The notes under the pieces: generated by a model | Database searches by the model: none | The model's input: only the letters and a program-made list of their open reading frames with translations | Told to the model about the DNA's origin: nothing | Origin: Amborella trichopoda | Lineage: Eukaryota > Streptophyta > Magnoliopsida > Amborellales > Amborellaceae | Length of the DNA: 64,000 bases | Direction of reading: 5' to 3' | Assembly (NCBI RefSeq): GCF_000471905.2 | Contig: NW_006494865.1 | Span: forward strand, 1,042,278 to 1,106,277 | Translations under genes and position numbers: made by a program | Shown here: piece after piece, positions 33,352 through 45,194 of the stretch | Layout of the letters: every line of letters starts with the position of its first letter | How positions within the stretch are numbered: position 1 is the first letter of the stretch

Positions 33352-34168
33352 ACCACACTACCCACAAATATCCCTAACAAATTGGGAATTCCAGTCGTGT
33401 CCAAGGGAAGCCAAGCGATGATGAGCCTGGTCGGGCATTGACTTAAGGCTCGAGGTAGCTCTCCTCCGTCCATGCCTAGCGCCGGGCGAATTTCAAACAA
33501 ATCTAGCGCTGGTTGACTTAGAGCCGGGTGAATTTCAAGCAACCTTAGCCTCGGTTGACTTAGCGTCGGGTGTGTTCTCAAAACAACCCTAGCACTGGTG
33601 GACTTAAGGGCTGGGTGTGTTTTCAAAACATAGCACTGATTAACTTAGCGCTGGTTGTGTTCAAACAATATCACAGGTCGTTCGCAGTGCCAACTAAGTT
33701 TTTAACAACCCAACGCCAGTTGTGTGTATGAGAGCTCAGCATCGGTTGAATACTCGCAAGAAACCACTAGCGCTACACCTGACACCGGTTGTATTTCAAG
33801 CAGCCTATTGTCACAAACTCCAGGCTGAAGTCTTGTGCATCCTACCCTTATCCTTAGTGGGGTTGCATCTAAGTTGTGACCTGTCATCCCCAGTGATGTT
33901 ACACAGGCAGTTGCACCCAAACTGTGGCCTATCATCCTTAATGGTGTCAGAAAATATCCCTCACCCCATAGGAGTCACACCCATACTGTAACCCATTATC
34001 CCCAGTGAAGTTAGGGTCATTCTTACCTCTTCAATTCTCGGTGGGTCTATTTGACACCAAGCTATCTTAACCCCTGGGAGTACGCTTACCTCACTAATCC
34101 CTAGCTAAGTCCACTTTTGTTGGCTATCCTTCATTAAGACACCATTTCCATCTGAGCCCTCAGTTTGT

Positions 34169-34703
34169 GAATGGAAGATCTTTTGAGTCTTCTTAAAGGA
34201 AACTCTTCATCCTCGAACTCTGATGATCCTCCTAAGTGGGACCAGTATGACGAAGATGATGCCCTCGATATTTACATGGTCAAAGTTGATAAAAAGGGAT
34301 AATCTTCCAATCAAGGGGCCAACATCCTGAGGTCTCCCATTACTCTCGTTAGGGCTAACCCTATTGAGCTCTAGGCTGGTGAAGTTGATTCCTTAACCTG
34401 AAGAGATCGAGTGATCAAATCCATCCAATTGATGGCGGACACTATTGATGACAGAATGGGAGCCACTTCAACAGCCAAACCACCAGTAGGGGTTACGGAT
34501 CATGAACCTAATAAAAGAACTTAAGGATTCGCAAACACCTATGATTTACCGATTCATCTCGAGAAGATCCATGCTCAAACCTCCATCTCGGACCTGCTTG
34601 CGAATTCGCTGGGACATAAGCGCAAATTGAAAAGGTTCTTGCTAAGACCCACATCCCAAGCAATACACAACCGGATAAGTTGTGCAGAATGATCAACTAA
34701 CTA
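34169..34703 (+). pseudogene. Tat-E region upstream of protease
   Basis: Reads MEDLLSLLKGNSSSSNSDDPPKWDQYDEDDALDIYMVKVDKKG-stop in pieces, then YDLPIHLEKIHAQTSISDLLANSLGHKRKL (34540), which resembles the (F/Y)D.L.HL..IPA..S.(Y/F)D.L..S segment that precedes the Tat protease. The start of Tat-E (5' LTR, PBS, most of gag) is missing. Confidence 0.6.
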
Positions 34704-35130
34704 ATGGCATCAACACCAATCATATTCACGAATGATGACATTCCAGCTAATGTGAATCGCTTTCACGTTCAGCCTCTTCATATCACTATTTTTATGACAG
34801 GATATGAGACAAGGAGAGTGCGGGTTGATAATTGGGCATCCCTGAATATATGCCCTATAAAAACAGTGAAGCAGATAGGCAAAATCCTAGATGACTTCGA
34901 ACAGTGTTAGTTAACCATCGCTGCATACGATTGGACCAAGAGGCAGGCTGAGGGCATATTGCCTCTCACACTCAAGATTGGCCCCACCATTCAGCCGGTA
35001 AAGTTTTATGTCTTTGACATAAAACATTCTTTCAACATGCTGCTAGGAAGACCCTGGCTCCACGAAAACCTTGTGGTCGCCTCCAAGCTACATCAATGCC
35101 TAAATTTTCCAAATGGTGTTGCAAAGGTTT
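34704..35130 (+). pseudogene. Tat-E aspartic protease with altered active site
   Basis: Reads IIFTNDDIPANVNRFHVQPL, then RRVRVDNWASLNICPIKTVKQ and, after a frame change near 34910, VKFYVFDIKHSFNMLLGRPWLHE. Tat proteases have VDNGSS.N(I)CP at the catalytic Asp and LLGRPWL near the C-terminus. Here the Gly after Asp-Asn is Trp (codon 34833-34835, one change from GGG), which should destroy the D-x-G loop. The protease would cut the polyprotein. Confidence 0.85.
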
Positions 35131-35890
35131 GTGCCAACCCCCCTTCTTTTCTTAATCCTAGCACACGTGGCGGAAAGCTAGCCGTAGGGGTCGACCTCGG
35201 GGAAATCCTACTCGCTTCCTTCGAGCAATCTGATTGTGCTAGGCAGGTGATCCCGTTCCTCAAATTTTGCAAACTTCTGCATCGATGGAAGAGATTATCC
35301 AATGCCAACATCGATACGGCTTCGTGTCCCTCGAAGCCTGGCACATGCTCCTCTCCCAAGGTTTCCAACCAGGCCAAGTCTTGGGGAGTCAAGAGCAAGG
35401 CGAAAAGGAAGCGATTTCTGCACCACCTGAAGCCAAAACTTGAAAAGGGGATCGAAGAGAGCTCGATTGTACTCTCGCCCTATTTCAAAGCCGGATAAAG
35501 CCTTCAAGCTCTCTATGCTTCATATCAGGGGGCATTCAAAGCCTCGACCTTCTCGATGCCCGTCCTCCAAAATGGCAGAAAGTGATCCTCGAATCCCCAA
35601 CAGGGGATAGTCTCTCTTCCATATCTTAGCACACATAAGGAATAGGAATTGAAGACCCATTAGCTGACCTGGATCTGGACGAGGTGTGCACAGTTGGCTC
35701 TAACACAGCCAAGGGTGCTCATCCACCAACACCAACCAGCAACAAAATTGGTCAATCATTACTTTATCTTGAGAATCATTGGATGCATACCAGTGGCACC
35801 TTCAAGTCTCGGTGCCAAAAATTGGATAGGCATGCGGTGGCCATCTAGTCAGCATGTGCATCCGGTCCCAACATTTCCCTCTTAAGTCCC
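35131..35890 (+). other. Tat-E protease-RT spacer
   Basis: Open to 35498 (Lys/Ser-rich, KSKAKRKRFLHHLKPKLEKG), then broken. No domain recognised. It corresponds to the poorly conserved linker of Tat pol. Confidence 0.5.
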
Positions 35891-37262
35891 ATGAGGGACA
35901 CCTTTTGCGACATTTTAATAACTGTGGAAAATTCAAAACATGATAAATTTGATGATAATGAAAAAGAATTTTCAAAAATGATGCTCACTCAAGATAGCCT
36001 AATAACAGTGCATAATACCCAATACGATGAATTGGACGATCAAGATGAAGATCAAGAAAGTCAAGAGTCAGAAGAAATCTCTCAATCAGAGGAACGTACT
36101 TCCCACTTTGAGCAATTCAAGAAGAGGTTCGATGGTGACCCAACAGCTATCATCAAAGAGACGATTGGCGTAAACCTAAGAACTGAGAAGGACCCAAGGT
36201 TAACCATGATTGGAACCTCCTTATCTTTTGAGGAGCGAGAAAATGTGATTTCTTTTCTCAAGGAATATCGCGATGTCTTCGCCTGGTCACACGATGATAT
36301 GTCAGGGCTAAATCCCACATTAGTGCAATATCACCTAATGTTCAACGAAAGGGCAAAGCCTGTAAGGTAGAAACTCCGACGTCAAAAGACCCACCTTGAG
36401 CTCAAAATTAAAGAAGAAATCGACAAACTGTTCAAGGTGAAGTTCATCACCCCCGTCGATTACTCGGAATGGTTGGCGAACATAGTGGTCGTACCCAAGA
36501 AAGACTGGAGAATCCGAGTATTTGTCAACTACCGAGACCTCAACAAAGCATGCCCAAAGGATAATTTTCCATTACCAAACATAGATGCCTTGGTCAATAA
36601 CCCTACGGGTCAGAAAATGTTGTCATTCATGGACGACTTCTCGGGTTACATCCAAATCCTCATGGCGGAAGAAGACCAAACCAAGACGTCATTCATAACG
36701 CAATGGGGAACCTATTGCTACAAAGTCATTCTCTTCGGTCTCAAAAAATGCAAGAGCAACTTATCAACAAGCAATGGCTAGCATCTTCCACCATCTAATG
36801 CATACCATTATGGAAGACTATGTGGACGACATTCTAGTTATGTCAAAGACCATGTTTGATCATCTCACCAAACTGAGAACCATTTTTGAGAGACTCAGGA
36901 AACATCAACTCTAACTCAATCAACAAAAATGTCTTTGGAGTTGAATCAGGCAAATTACTAGGCTTTATAGTGAGCCAAAGAGGCATCGAGGTGGACCCAT
37001 CCAAAATACGAGCCATCACTAAAATACCTCCTCCCTGGAACATTAGAGAAATTCGTGGTCTTGAAGGCCGCATACAAGCCATAAGGCGTTTTATTTCACA
37101 ACTGGCAGATAAGTGCGCACCATTAAATAGACTCCTTAAGAAGGACACCTCATTCACATGGGACAATGAATGCCACGAAGCGTTCGATCAAATCAAGGAG
37201 TACCTCTCCAAACCTCCCATCCTTAGTCCTCCTAGTCTACATAAACCCCTGTTCCTATAAAT
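35891..37262 (+). pseudogene. Tat-E reverse transcriptase
   Basis: The open frame 35891-36370 has an acidic linker, then SFEERENVISFLKEYRDVFAWSHDDMSGLNP. After TAG (36368) it reads EWLANIVVVPKKDWRIRVFVNYRDLNKACPKDNFPLPNIDALV, FMDDFSGYIQILM and TSFITQWGTYCYKVILFGLKK. A frame change at about 36750 comes before EDYVDDILVMSKT, with YVDD intact at 36819-36830. The thumb reads FGVESGKLLGFIVSQRGIEVDPSKIRAI and FISQLADKCAPLNRLLKKDTSF. Sequence details (NYRDLNKACPKD, GIEVDP) separate it from the Tat-C/D family. Confidence 0.92.
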
Positions 37263-37680
37263 GTCAGAGAAAGACAAGACCATGGGGTCAATGTTAGGAC
37301 AATATAATGACCATGGAAAAGAAAAAATGATATAATATATCAGTAAAACCATGGTTGATTATGAGACAAGATATGCAGATGTGGAGAAACACTACTTAAC
37401 ACTTGTGTGGGCCATGCAAAAACTAAGAAATTATGTCGGATCTAATTCAGTGAAGCTCATATAAAAAATTAAGCCACTCAAGTACCTATTGGAGAGGCCA
37501 GTCCTTAATGGACGTATGGCGAAGTGGAGAATGTTATTGAGTGAGCTCGAGATCGAGTATGTCACTAAAAAATTGGTTAAAGAACAAGCCATTGCTGACC
37601 ACTTAGCTGAACACGCACTAGCAGATAATATTCCTGTTAACACGGATCTCCCTGATGAGAACCTCTTCACAATTGAAGAC
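37263..37680 (+). pseudogene. Tat-E RNase H 1 (gypsy type)
   Basis: Reads MGSMLGQYNDHGKEKMI, stop, YISKTMVDYETRYADVEKHYLTLVWAMQKLRNYV, then IKPLKYLLERPVLNGRMAKWRMLLSELEIEYV and EQAIADHLAEHAL. The usual ETRY...EK and RMAKW motifs identify it. In-frame stops are present near 37335 and 37462. Confidence 0.87.
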
Positions 37681-38230
37681 TCAATATGGGAGCTATACTT
37701 TGACAGTGCAAAGAACGAATATGGGTCAGGTATAGGAGTCATATTATGCTCACCCGAGAAGATTTCAATGCCAACAACCATCACATTGAATTTCCCATAT
37801 ACCATTAACGTTGTTGAATATGAAGCCTTGAGAATTCCATGAGAATGAAAATCTAGCAAATACGAGTGATTAGTGACTCCTTACTTGTCATAAACCAAGT
37901 TCAAGGGATTTGGAGGGTGAAAGAACAAAAGCTCAAACCCTACCAAGAAAAGGTAGAAAAGATAATTCCATACTTTAAGAAAATCACCTTTCAACACGTA
38001 ACTAGGGAAAATAAACGGTTCACCGACACCCTTGCAACCCTTGCTGCAACAGTCGATATTTCTATTGAAATCACCACGCTCCCATTCTACATCAGGAACA
38101 AACATGACCCTTTGCCACTAAGGATCGAAAACGAAATAGAGCAAGAAAAGGAGAATGATGGGGAAGTGTCTCCTGTGGCTTCTGATGCGCTAGTTAAGGC
38201 AAAACCATGGTTCCACGATGTTCTGTCCTG
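37681..38230 (+). pseudogene. Tat-E RNase H 2 (archaeal type)
   Basis: Reads WELYFDSAKNEYGSGIGVILCSP (catalytic Asp kept; DG is DS) and INVVEYEALRIP (Glu). A stop and frame change near 37842 precede VISDSLLVINQVQGIWRVKEQKLKPY (Asp) and FQHVTRENKRFTDTLATLA (final Asp region). It again shows the dual RNase H of Tat. It is followed by an acidic tail (NEIEQEKENDGEVSP). Confidence 0.87.
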
Positions 38231-38286
38231 ATGGGTTTTACCCCTAAGGAGCCACCAAAAAGGATACAAAAGCCCTTGGAAGGTTT

Positions 38287-39444
38287 TTGATGGGATTATT
38301 GGTAAGAGGTGACCTCATGTTCAAGAAATCCTTCGATGGCATCATTCTACGGTACCTCGATCAGCCAGAAATTGACCAAGTACTAACAGAGTTACACAAT
38401 GAAGGAGGCCATTCTGGGTCAGCCGCCTTTGCTCAGAAAATTAGGCCCCAAGGCTATTATTGGACCGCCATGGCTGAAGACTGCTAGAATTTCATTAAGA
38501 GCTGTCCCAAATATCAACTCTTTGGTGACCTCATCCATGCACCTTCCGTATCACTCAACTCAACACTACTAGTATGGCCCTTTGCCATGTGGGGTCTTGA
38601 TATCATTGGAATGATATCACCAAAAGCCTCAAACAGCCACTGTTTCATATTAACGACTACATAATACTTCACCAAATTGGTAGAGGCTGCATCATTCGTT
38701 AAAATTGAAGGCCAACATGTTTCCCATTTCATAAAGAATAATATCGTATTCTGATTCGGTGTTCCTGAGTCAATCATCACTGATAATGGATCCAATCTCA
38801 AAAATGAAAAGATCAGTAAGGTATGTAAAAGGTTTGAGATAAAACAAAAATTCTCCACACCTTACTACCATAAAGAAACGGACAAACAGAAGCCACAAAT
38901 AAAGGACTTTTAAGAGTCATAGACAAAATAATAGAAGGGGGGAAAGATTGGCACTAAAAGCTACATGATGGCCTATGGGCCTACCGGACAACTGAGAAGA
39001 CTCCTACTGGCATGACCCCATACTCATTGGTGTATGGTATGGAAGCAGTGTTACCTATTGAAGTTGAGATACCATCTCACGGAATCCTTATTCATAAAAT
39101 TCAAATGAGGAACAAAAGGTCGAATCATGAATCACTACCCTCATTAATTTGGATGAAAAACGACTATGAGCAACGCAAAATATCATCGCTTACCAACGTA
39201 GAACCGAAAGGGCATAGCTAAGAAAGTTGTTCCTCCACAATTCAGAGAATGAGACGTGGTACTCAAGAAAATCTTCCACACTCTTGCAAATCCACACCCT
39301 TTAGGCAAGTTCAAACCTAATTGGGAGGGGCCATTCGTGGTTACCCGAGGGCATACTGGTAATTCTTATAAAATCACAAATTAAGAGGGGTACAAACTCA
39401 ACGACTCCCTTAATGCAATGTATCTCAGAAAATACTACCTGTAA
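38287..39444 (+). pseudogene. Tat-E integrase
   Basis: Reads FKKSFDGIILRYLDQPEIDQVLTELHNEGGHSGSAAFAQKI, GYYWTAMAEDC, stop, SCPKYQ, WPFAMWGLDIIGMI (Asp), FGVPESIITDNGSN (Asp) and TPYYHKETDKQ, after which the Glu region is scrambled by indels. It resumes as GMTPYSLVYGMEAVLPIEVEIPSHGIL (39012) and, near the end, LGKFKPNWEGPFVV and LNAMYLRKYYL-stop (39442). It is broken throughout. Confidence 0.9.
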
Positions 39445-40478
39445 CAGGTGCAAAAACATGATAAAAACCTGAAAAGGCATCACAAAGAAAAATAAATAAA
39501 TAATAATGATATTAATATTAATAAATAAATAAATAGACAAAAAAAAAGACGTGGTGAAAACCTGAAAGGGCACCACAAGCACCACGAGTCAAAGGAATAA
39601 AAAGATCTCCAAGAAGGAGATGCAAAGCATTCAAGTACAAACAAGTACTTACAAGTTCCAATAATAACGCACAAGCAGACCCTGAGGATGAAGACTCCTC
39701 CAAAACCCTGCAGGTTCTCAACAGAACCAACTCAGAAAGATGTAGGAGGGTGACATGAATGGAAAACCGAAGCGATTTCGACAAACCCTTAAAAATGTCG
39801 AGACCCTCTAAGATGGAAGCTCGGAAATAATCTATAGGACTCTTCATGGATCTGCGATGCAGAGGATGAAAGCTCCAAAGGTTAAAAGACAACTTCATGA
39901 TTTATGAGTTCTCACGATCCCACAAGGGAATCCTTCCATCATCTCTGGGTAAAATATAATAAAGAAAATCACCAACAAGGGGGCCATAGGTGGGGAAACT
40001 ATAAGGCCCGTCCCTTTTGAAATTGCTTTTCAAATTCATTTTTAAATAATAAATTTTCAAAGACAAAACCCTTTTTAGAAAGGACTTCCTCCATCACTAC
40101 AAGAGGCTAAACTGTTATTCGATCTGGCCTCATTCTCAAAGCCAACTTCCTACGCCTGTTATGAAGGCTTGAAACTAGCCAAGCACTCCATGGTTGTAGG
40201 AGTATAACTACCAACCACCACATATCAGAGATGGGTGAACCTCGCTAATGACGAAATTGGCTAGTCTGGGAGTATTTTTCTCTTGACTAGATCCCTTGAG
40301 GCAAAATGAGGCAAGCTCAGACCTGTGTGTGCATATGATGACCGAATAGCGAGAAATTCGAGATAAAAGACCCTACAACTAGAGGGTAGAGTTTATAAAA
40401 ATTCAGCTTGAAAAGTGTGTGTGAAGAAGGTGTTCTACTCTACTTTGACAAATCAGTGGCACATGTGAAAATAAACAA
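39445..40478 (+). mobile_element. Tat-E 3' UTR, left part
   Basis: Starts with a hairpin cluster (GTGGTG...CACCAC at 39549-39576) like that at 4035-4212. A minus-strand frame of 126 codons (39898-39518) has no recognised domain. The piece CTCCATGGTTGTAGGAGT.TAACTACCAACCA at about 40189 recurs as CTCTATGGTTGTAGGAGTTAAAACTGC at 52670, on the far side of Tek-1. That supports one continuous 3' UTR split by the insertion. Confidence 0.65.
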
Positions 40479-40483
40479 ATACC
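40479..40483 (+). other. Target-site duplication of Tek-1, left (ATACC)
   Basis: ATACC directly before the LTR terminus TGTCACGACC, and repeated at 51048-51052 directly after the other terminus. Confidence 0.9.
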
Positions 40484-42486
40484 TGTCACGACCCCAACCC
40501 CCTGAGCCCTACCGTCCCATACCGGAGAGCGACAGGGTGCGGGATCATGATCAAAGAGGTCACGAACGTCACTCAGGTGGGAGTGGCCCAACGCATATGA
40601 TAGGTGGAATCATAAACAAACCACGAAAGAAAAACTAAAACTCCAACCAGAAACATAGCAAAAGCTGGATAAATTAAAACCCATTCATATCCATAAAGAG
40701 TCTCCAAGGTCATAACTACAATATCCAAAATATTACAATTGTTCAAGGAACTGTTGGCCTGCCATCAAAATACATAACTTCAATAACAACAACTGCAAGA
40801 CCGCCGACCAACAATCACCTACACAAGAGCAACACAAGAACAGGGATCCACTCATCTAGCGCGATTTTTCCATCTACCAAATACGATCACCTCCCGATAG
40901 TCAATGTACAAGGGTGGAAGCAAACTAATAAGCTAAAAAGCCCAGTAGGTAGATCACAACATTATGCTTCCCTGCATATTAGTACTATCACATAACACAG
41001 ATCAAGATTCTAAGCCATGCTCATAAAACAGGAGACATGCATCACATTAATGTCACAATTATAGGATGATGCTTTTCAGGTAGAGCAGGCACAATATAAG
41101 ATATCAGAACTCACACTTGTTAATTATCATTCTTATTCCCAATACAGATAATGGATGTCACCTGAATTAGAAGTTCAGAAAGACCTTTCCTCAGGAGTCT
41201 CATCATATTCATTCCTCAATATTACTCATTCATTTATAACTGGACAATGTACATACTTATCACAAAGGAGCATACAAAGCATATTTTCATCCCTTAGCAC
41301 TCACAGAGTCAAGTAGCGCATTACACTCCAAGGCATGTACCTTACTGGCATCAAACACACAAGCAAGCCCTACAATACTCTCAAAGTGGCACCCATTCAT
41401 ATAGCAAAATCAGAATATCCACTACCAATGGAGAACCCATTGTGTAGTGGCAAAAATTACAGTATCAGACAATGCAGCATGCTTAAAGCATATCGAGAAA
41501 TCACTTATTATCTCATGGTCATGCAATATGCTCAAAGCACACCACTTAGTCACTTAACATAGTATCGTCACATAATCAGCCCCTGCAATACCCTCAAAGC
41601 AGGCACCTCACTAATATCAAACAGTCACATATCTCAGATAATGCAATACACACAAAGCATGCAGCGAAGTCACAGATAGCGTATCACCTCATGCGCACCT
41701 CATGAGAAGTTACATGTCCCAGGCAATACGATACGCACAAGGCATGCCGAGAAATTCCCATATCACTAGAAATATCATCATGTCACATCTGGTCGTGCAA
41801 TACACTCAAAGCACTCTAATATCTCAGTATGCTGGTACCATCACTCACACAGTAGGTACTCATACACAAAACACATAAGCAGCACGGTACCATTATTCAC
41901 ACAGTAGGTATCCATTCACATATCACTTATCACATAATGACGATATCAGTATCTTGTCATGATAGTAGCAATATCACATTTTGGGTGTGGCACATCACAT
42001 TTTAACAGTATCGTAATGACAATACTACAGTAACAGTGACATTATTTGAGTTAAGCCTTACCGCTCAATTTCCTGTTATCAAGGCAATTGCGTGTGGCTG
42101 TAATCATTGTACCATTTAGAGTTTGAAGATGGTTCCAAAACCAAATTTCCTCATATCTTTCAAATCAGGGTAGATTGAAAAAAATTGGACCTTGCTTGGC
42201 CTGTCAAAATTTCAAAAGAATGAAGATATTTTTATCTGAAATCTGCTGTGCAAGGAATTCATTGACATGTCTTTAAAATTTACTTCCTAACTCACAATCA
42301 AGAAGAAATTCCAAAAAGTGTTCAACATGTGAATTATAGGTTACTCATGAACCGTTCAAATGGCAGTTGTTTGAAAGAAAATGGACACCTTTTGGTTAGT
42401 AAAAATTCCGTGGTGATAGAGGCATATATTCTTAGTTTTATAAAAGTTGTCTATGGTGGCATATTGTTACAATTATTCATATAACT

Positions 42487-44140
42487 CTTAAATTAGGGAG
42501 AATTTCAAAGAGTTAAACATGTGATCTCAAGCTTATTCAAAAAATATTTCAAACGGCAGTGGTATGGAAGAAATCGAACCTCATTTAGTTGTTCAAGACA
42601 CTTAACATCAGAGACATCAGCTCTGTGTTTTTACTAAAACTGTCTATGGCGATCTACTGGCTTGTTTCGAAGTATGAATTTCACATAAGTGATGTTCCTA
42701 GAAATTTTCACATTCTGATAACAATGACATTCATGTACATTTCACACCATATCTTCCAATCTATCAAGAATATCATTTAGACATAGGCATGAAACTCACA
42801 CTAGACTCTGAGAGCTTTCAAATGGAGATGGTTTGAAGAATTCTTAGATCATTTGATAGGTCAACAGAGGGACACAAAAACCCCAATACTCTTTGGAAAT
42901 CCACAGTCCAGCCATAACATACCTCAAAGCTCAAAGTATAACTTCTAATCTACACAAGATAATCACATGAAACCAATTCTAGCTTAAAAAAGACTCACAA
43001 GAGCATCAACCCACAAATTTACAGGCTCAACAGAAATCACAACAGTGCATATCATATTATATAAAGGAGCGTAAATTTCTTGAAAAACAGAGAACAAACA
43101 CATACATGCAATTCCTATTCTTCCACACAAATTTCAATACAATCTCATGCTAATCTCATGCTTAATTTCAAGCTTATTCATGCCTAAATAATTCTTCATA
43201 CATGCTTGGATTCATGCTTCAATTCATGCTTCATACTAAAACACACAATAACATGATCTACTTAGTCACTTAACGCACTAGGGAATTTCGAAAAGTACTA
43301 AACATGTGATCTCAAGCTTATTCGAAAATATTTCAAACAGTAGTGGTTTGGAAGAAATCTTACCACATTTGGTTGTTCAGAACTCTTAAAATCAGAGACA
43401 TCAGTTTTGTGTTTTTACTAAAACTGTCTACGATGATCTACTATCATGTTTCCAAGTATAACTTTACATAAATAAAGAATTAGAGCAAGGTCAAAACATA
43501 AAACTTACAATAAACTCATACATCCATCAAATGTCTATGATTTCATGTCATTTGGACTCCAATAGGTTAGGAAAAGTCTCAGTACAACAGAAGTAATATT
43601 CCTGAAAATTTAAACAGTCTGATAAAAGTGATATTCATGAACATTTCACATCATATCTTCCAATCTATCTGGAATATAATTTATACATAGGCATAAAACT
43701 CAAACTAGACTCAGAAAGATTTCCCATGGAGGTGGTTTGCAGCAATTCTAAGATCATTTGATAGGCCAACGAAGGGACGTAAAAACCCCAATACAACCAG
43801 GAATTCCACAGTCCAGTCATAATATACTGCAAAGATCAAATCATAACGTCTAAGCTACAGAAGATATTCAATGAAACCAATTCTATCTAAAATTAGACTC
43901 ACTAGAGCATCAACTCACAAATTTATAGGCTCAACAGAAATCACAACAGTGCACATCACATTATACAAAGGAGCCTAAATTTCTGGAAAACCAGAGCACA
44001 AACACATAAATGCAATTCCTATTCTTCCACACAAATTACTATACAATCTCATGATAATCTCATGCCTAATTTCAAGATTATTCATGCCTAAATAATTCTT
44101 CATACATGCTTGGATTCATGCTTCATATTAAAACACACAA
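42487..44140 (-). repeat. 0.8-0.9 kb internal direct duplication in the Tek-1 3' LTR
   Basis: AAACATGTGATCTCAAGC occurs at 42515 and 43300 (785 apart). CATACATGCTTGGATTCATG occurs at 43197 and 44101 (904 apart). The block between is duplicated, with indels. The partner LTR has one copy. Confidence 0.85.
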
Positions 44141-44151
44141 TAACATGATCT

Positions 44152-44157
44152 ACTTAC
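44152..44157 (-). promoter_or_regulatory. Conserved 5' splice-site-like GTAAGT in LTR leader
   Basis: Minus strand CTCAAG|GTAAGTAGATC, about 160 bases downstream of the TATA. Tek-2 has TTTAGAG...GTAAGTGGATC at the matching place (58930). Splicing is inference. Confidence 0.4.
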
Positions 44158-44310
44158 CTTGAGCTCTAAACTTGCTAATAAACTCTTGCACACAGCCACT
44201 TCTCCAAGCTCCCCAACATGAGACTCTAAGTGCTGTAGAGAGAGAGAGAGAGAAAGAGAGACCAAAACGTGGGAGAGAGGGGGGCCAAAGCTCTTGAGAA
44301 GGGCTGAGAA

Positions 44311-44330
44311 AGGTTCTATTTATAAAAGAG
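44311..44330 (-). promoter_or_regulatory. Tek-1 LTR TATA box
   Basis: Minus strand CTTTTATAAATAGAACC, a strong TATA, followed on the minus strand by a CT-rich leader. It is absent from the other LTR, where the equivalent of about 44072-44380 is deleted. Confidence 0.75.
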
Positions 44331-44548
44331 AAAAGGGCAGCAAGTGACAAGTGTCATTCATGCAAAGCTAAATGACATGTACGAGGAGAGAGAGAGAACA
44401 AGCAAGGAGACATAATGATTATGGGTACAGCAAGCATGGGAAACAAAAGGATTACGAGAGAGAGAGAGAGAGAGCTCCCTAGACTACCAAGCAATCAACC
44501 ACTCATGCACAGTGGTACACAACCGGCACTGGGCAACTCAACCAGCGC

Positions 44549-44862
44549 TGACCTCTCACACAACTCCAACAAGCGCTTGCCTCTCGCACAACTCCAACCG
44601 GTGCTAGCCTCTCACACAACTCCAACCGGCGCTGGCCTCTCATACAACTCCAACTAGCACTGCCCTCTCATACAACTACAACCGGCGCTGGCCTCTCACA
44701 CAACTCCAACTGATGCTGGCATGTCACACAACTCCAACAGGCGCTCACCCCTCGCACAACTCCAACCGGTGCTGGCCTCTCACACAACTCCAACCTGCGT
44801 TGGCCTCTCTCACAAATCCAACTGGTGCTGGTCTCTCACACAACTCCAATCGGCTCTGGCCC
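44549..44862 (-). repeat. 28-bp tandem repeat in U3, 11 units
   Basis: Unit GCCTCTCACACAACTCCAAC plus CGGCGCTG, 11 copies, between the LTR terminus and the TATA as read on the minus strand. The other LTR has about 10 copies at 50690-51018. The position suggests U3 regulatory repeats. Confidence 0.88.
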
Positions 44863-44897
44863 CTTCTCTTAAGTCGGGAAAATTTTAGGTCATTACA

Positions 44898-44918
44898 CAT
44901 CATCCCCCCCTAAAAAAA
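44898..44918 (-). other. Tek-1 polypurine tract
   Basis: Minus strand AAAAAATTAGGGGGGGATGATG-like purine run (read TTTTTTTAGGGGGGGATGATG) directly next to the 3' LTR. Tek-2 has AAGGGGGGTATGATG at the same place. Confidence 0.85.
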
Positions 44919-45101
44919 TATTTTCTCCTCAAAATCGTATACTTGACCATCAAATAAATGGGGGTTCATCCATGGCACTTCTTTCCAATCAATCCACTGA
45001 GTCAAGCACATACAACAAACCCACGCCTTGAAAGGCATCCAAAAATCCTCAGCATCCAACAAAAAAAAATCTATAGGCAATACTCTAGCACACAAACACA
45101 C
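44910..45101 (-). pseudogene. Tek-1 extreme C-terminus of pol
   Basis: Reads WIDWKEVPWMNPHLFDGQVYDFEEKIFF-stop on the minus strand. It matches the end of Tek-2 pol (PHFFDYKIYEFEEKILF), the tail of the chromodomain-like segment. Only this last stretch of pol survives: RT, RNase H and integrase are missing between here and gag. Confidence 0.8.
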
Positions 45102-45194
45102 AATACATCATTTAGAGACAAACACCAAAGAGATTCCGCCAGACTTCATTGCAGGTTAAACACATTAAGCCATGAACACATCATCGACCATGCA

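Larger units (their letters stand above)
31839..34168 (+). mobile_element. Tat-D 3' UTR block Z
   Basis: Third copy of block Z, with AACTCTTTTTATTATAG at about 31898, the GCATCTGAGGATAAGAGGATGG repeats, the AGO4-like piece at 32306-32420, an antisense 118-codon frame and TATA, a GC-rich minisatellite (33480-33820) and a tail of ATCCCCAGTGA.GTTA-type repeats (33840-34020). Similarity to the Tat-A copy ends around 34165 (CCATCT.AGCCCTC), where Tat-E begins. Confidence 0.75.
40484..44897 (-). mobile_element. Tek-1 3' LTR (minus strand)
   Basis: Plus-strand ends TGTCACGACC...GGTCATTACA, so on the minus strand TGTAATGACC...GGTCGTGACA. It is 4414 bp against 3280 bp for its partner at 47768-51047. 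It contains a direct internal duplication (about 42487-43250 and 43270-44140) and keeps the core promoter region (44160-44380) lost from the other LTR. Scattered GCAATAC(A/G)CTCAAAGCATG motifs (41520-41860) are the seed of the 84-bp array further right. Confidence 0.93.

Noticed and set aside
39518..39898. 126-codon antisense frame in the Tat-E UTR as a gene
   Set aside because: No domain, no promoter-like element seen at a sensible distance, and no second copy to compare.
44549..44862. 28-bp repeats as a CRISPR array
   Set aside because: The units are directly adjacent with no spacers and lie inside an LTR in both copies.
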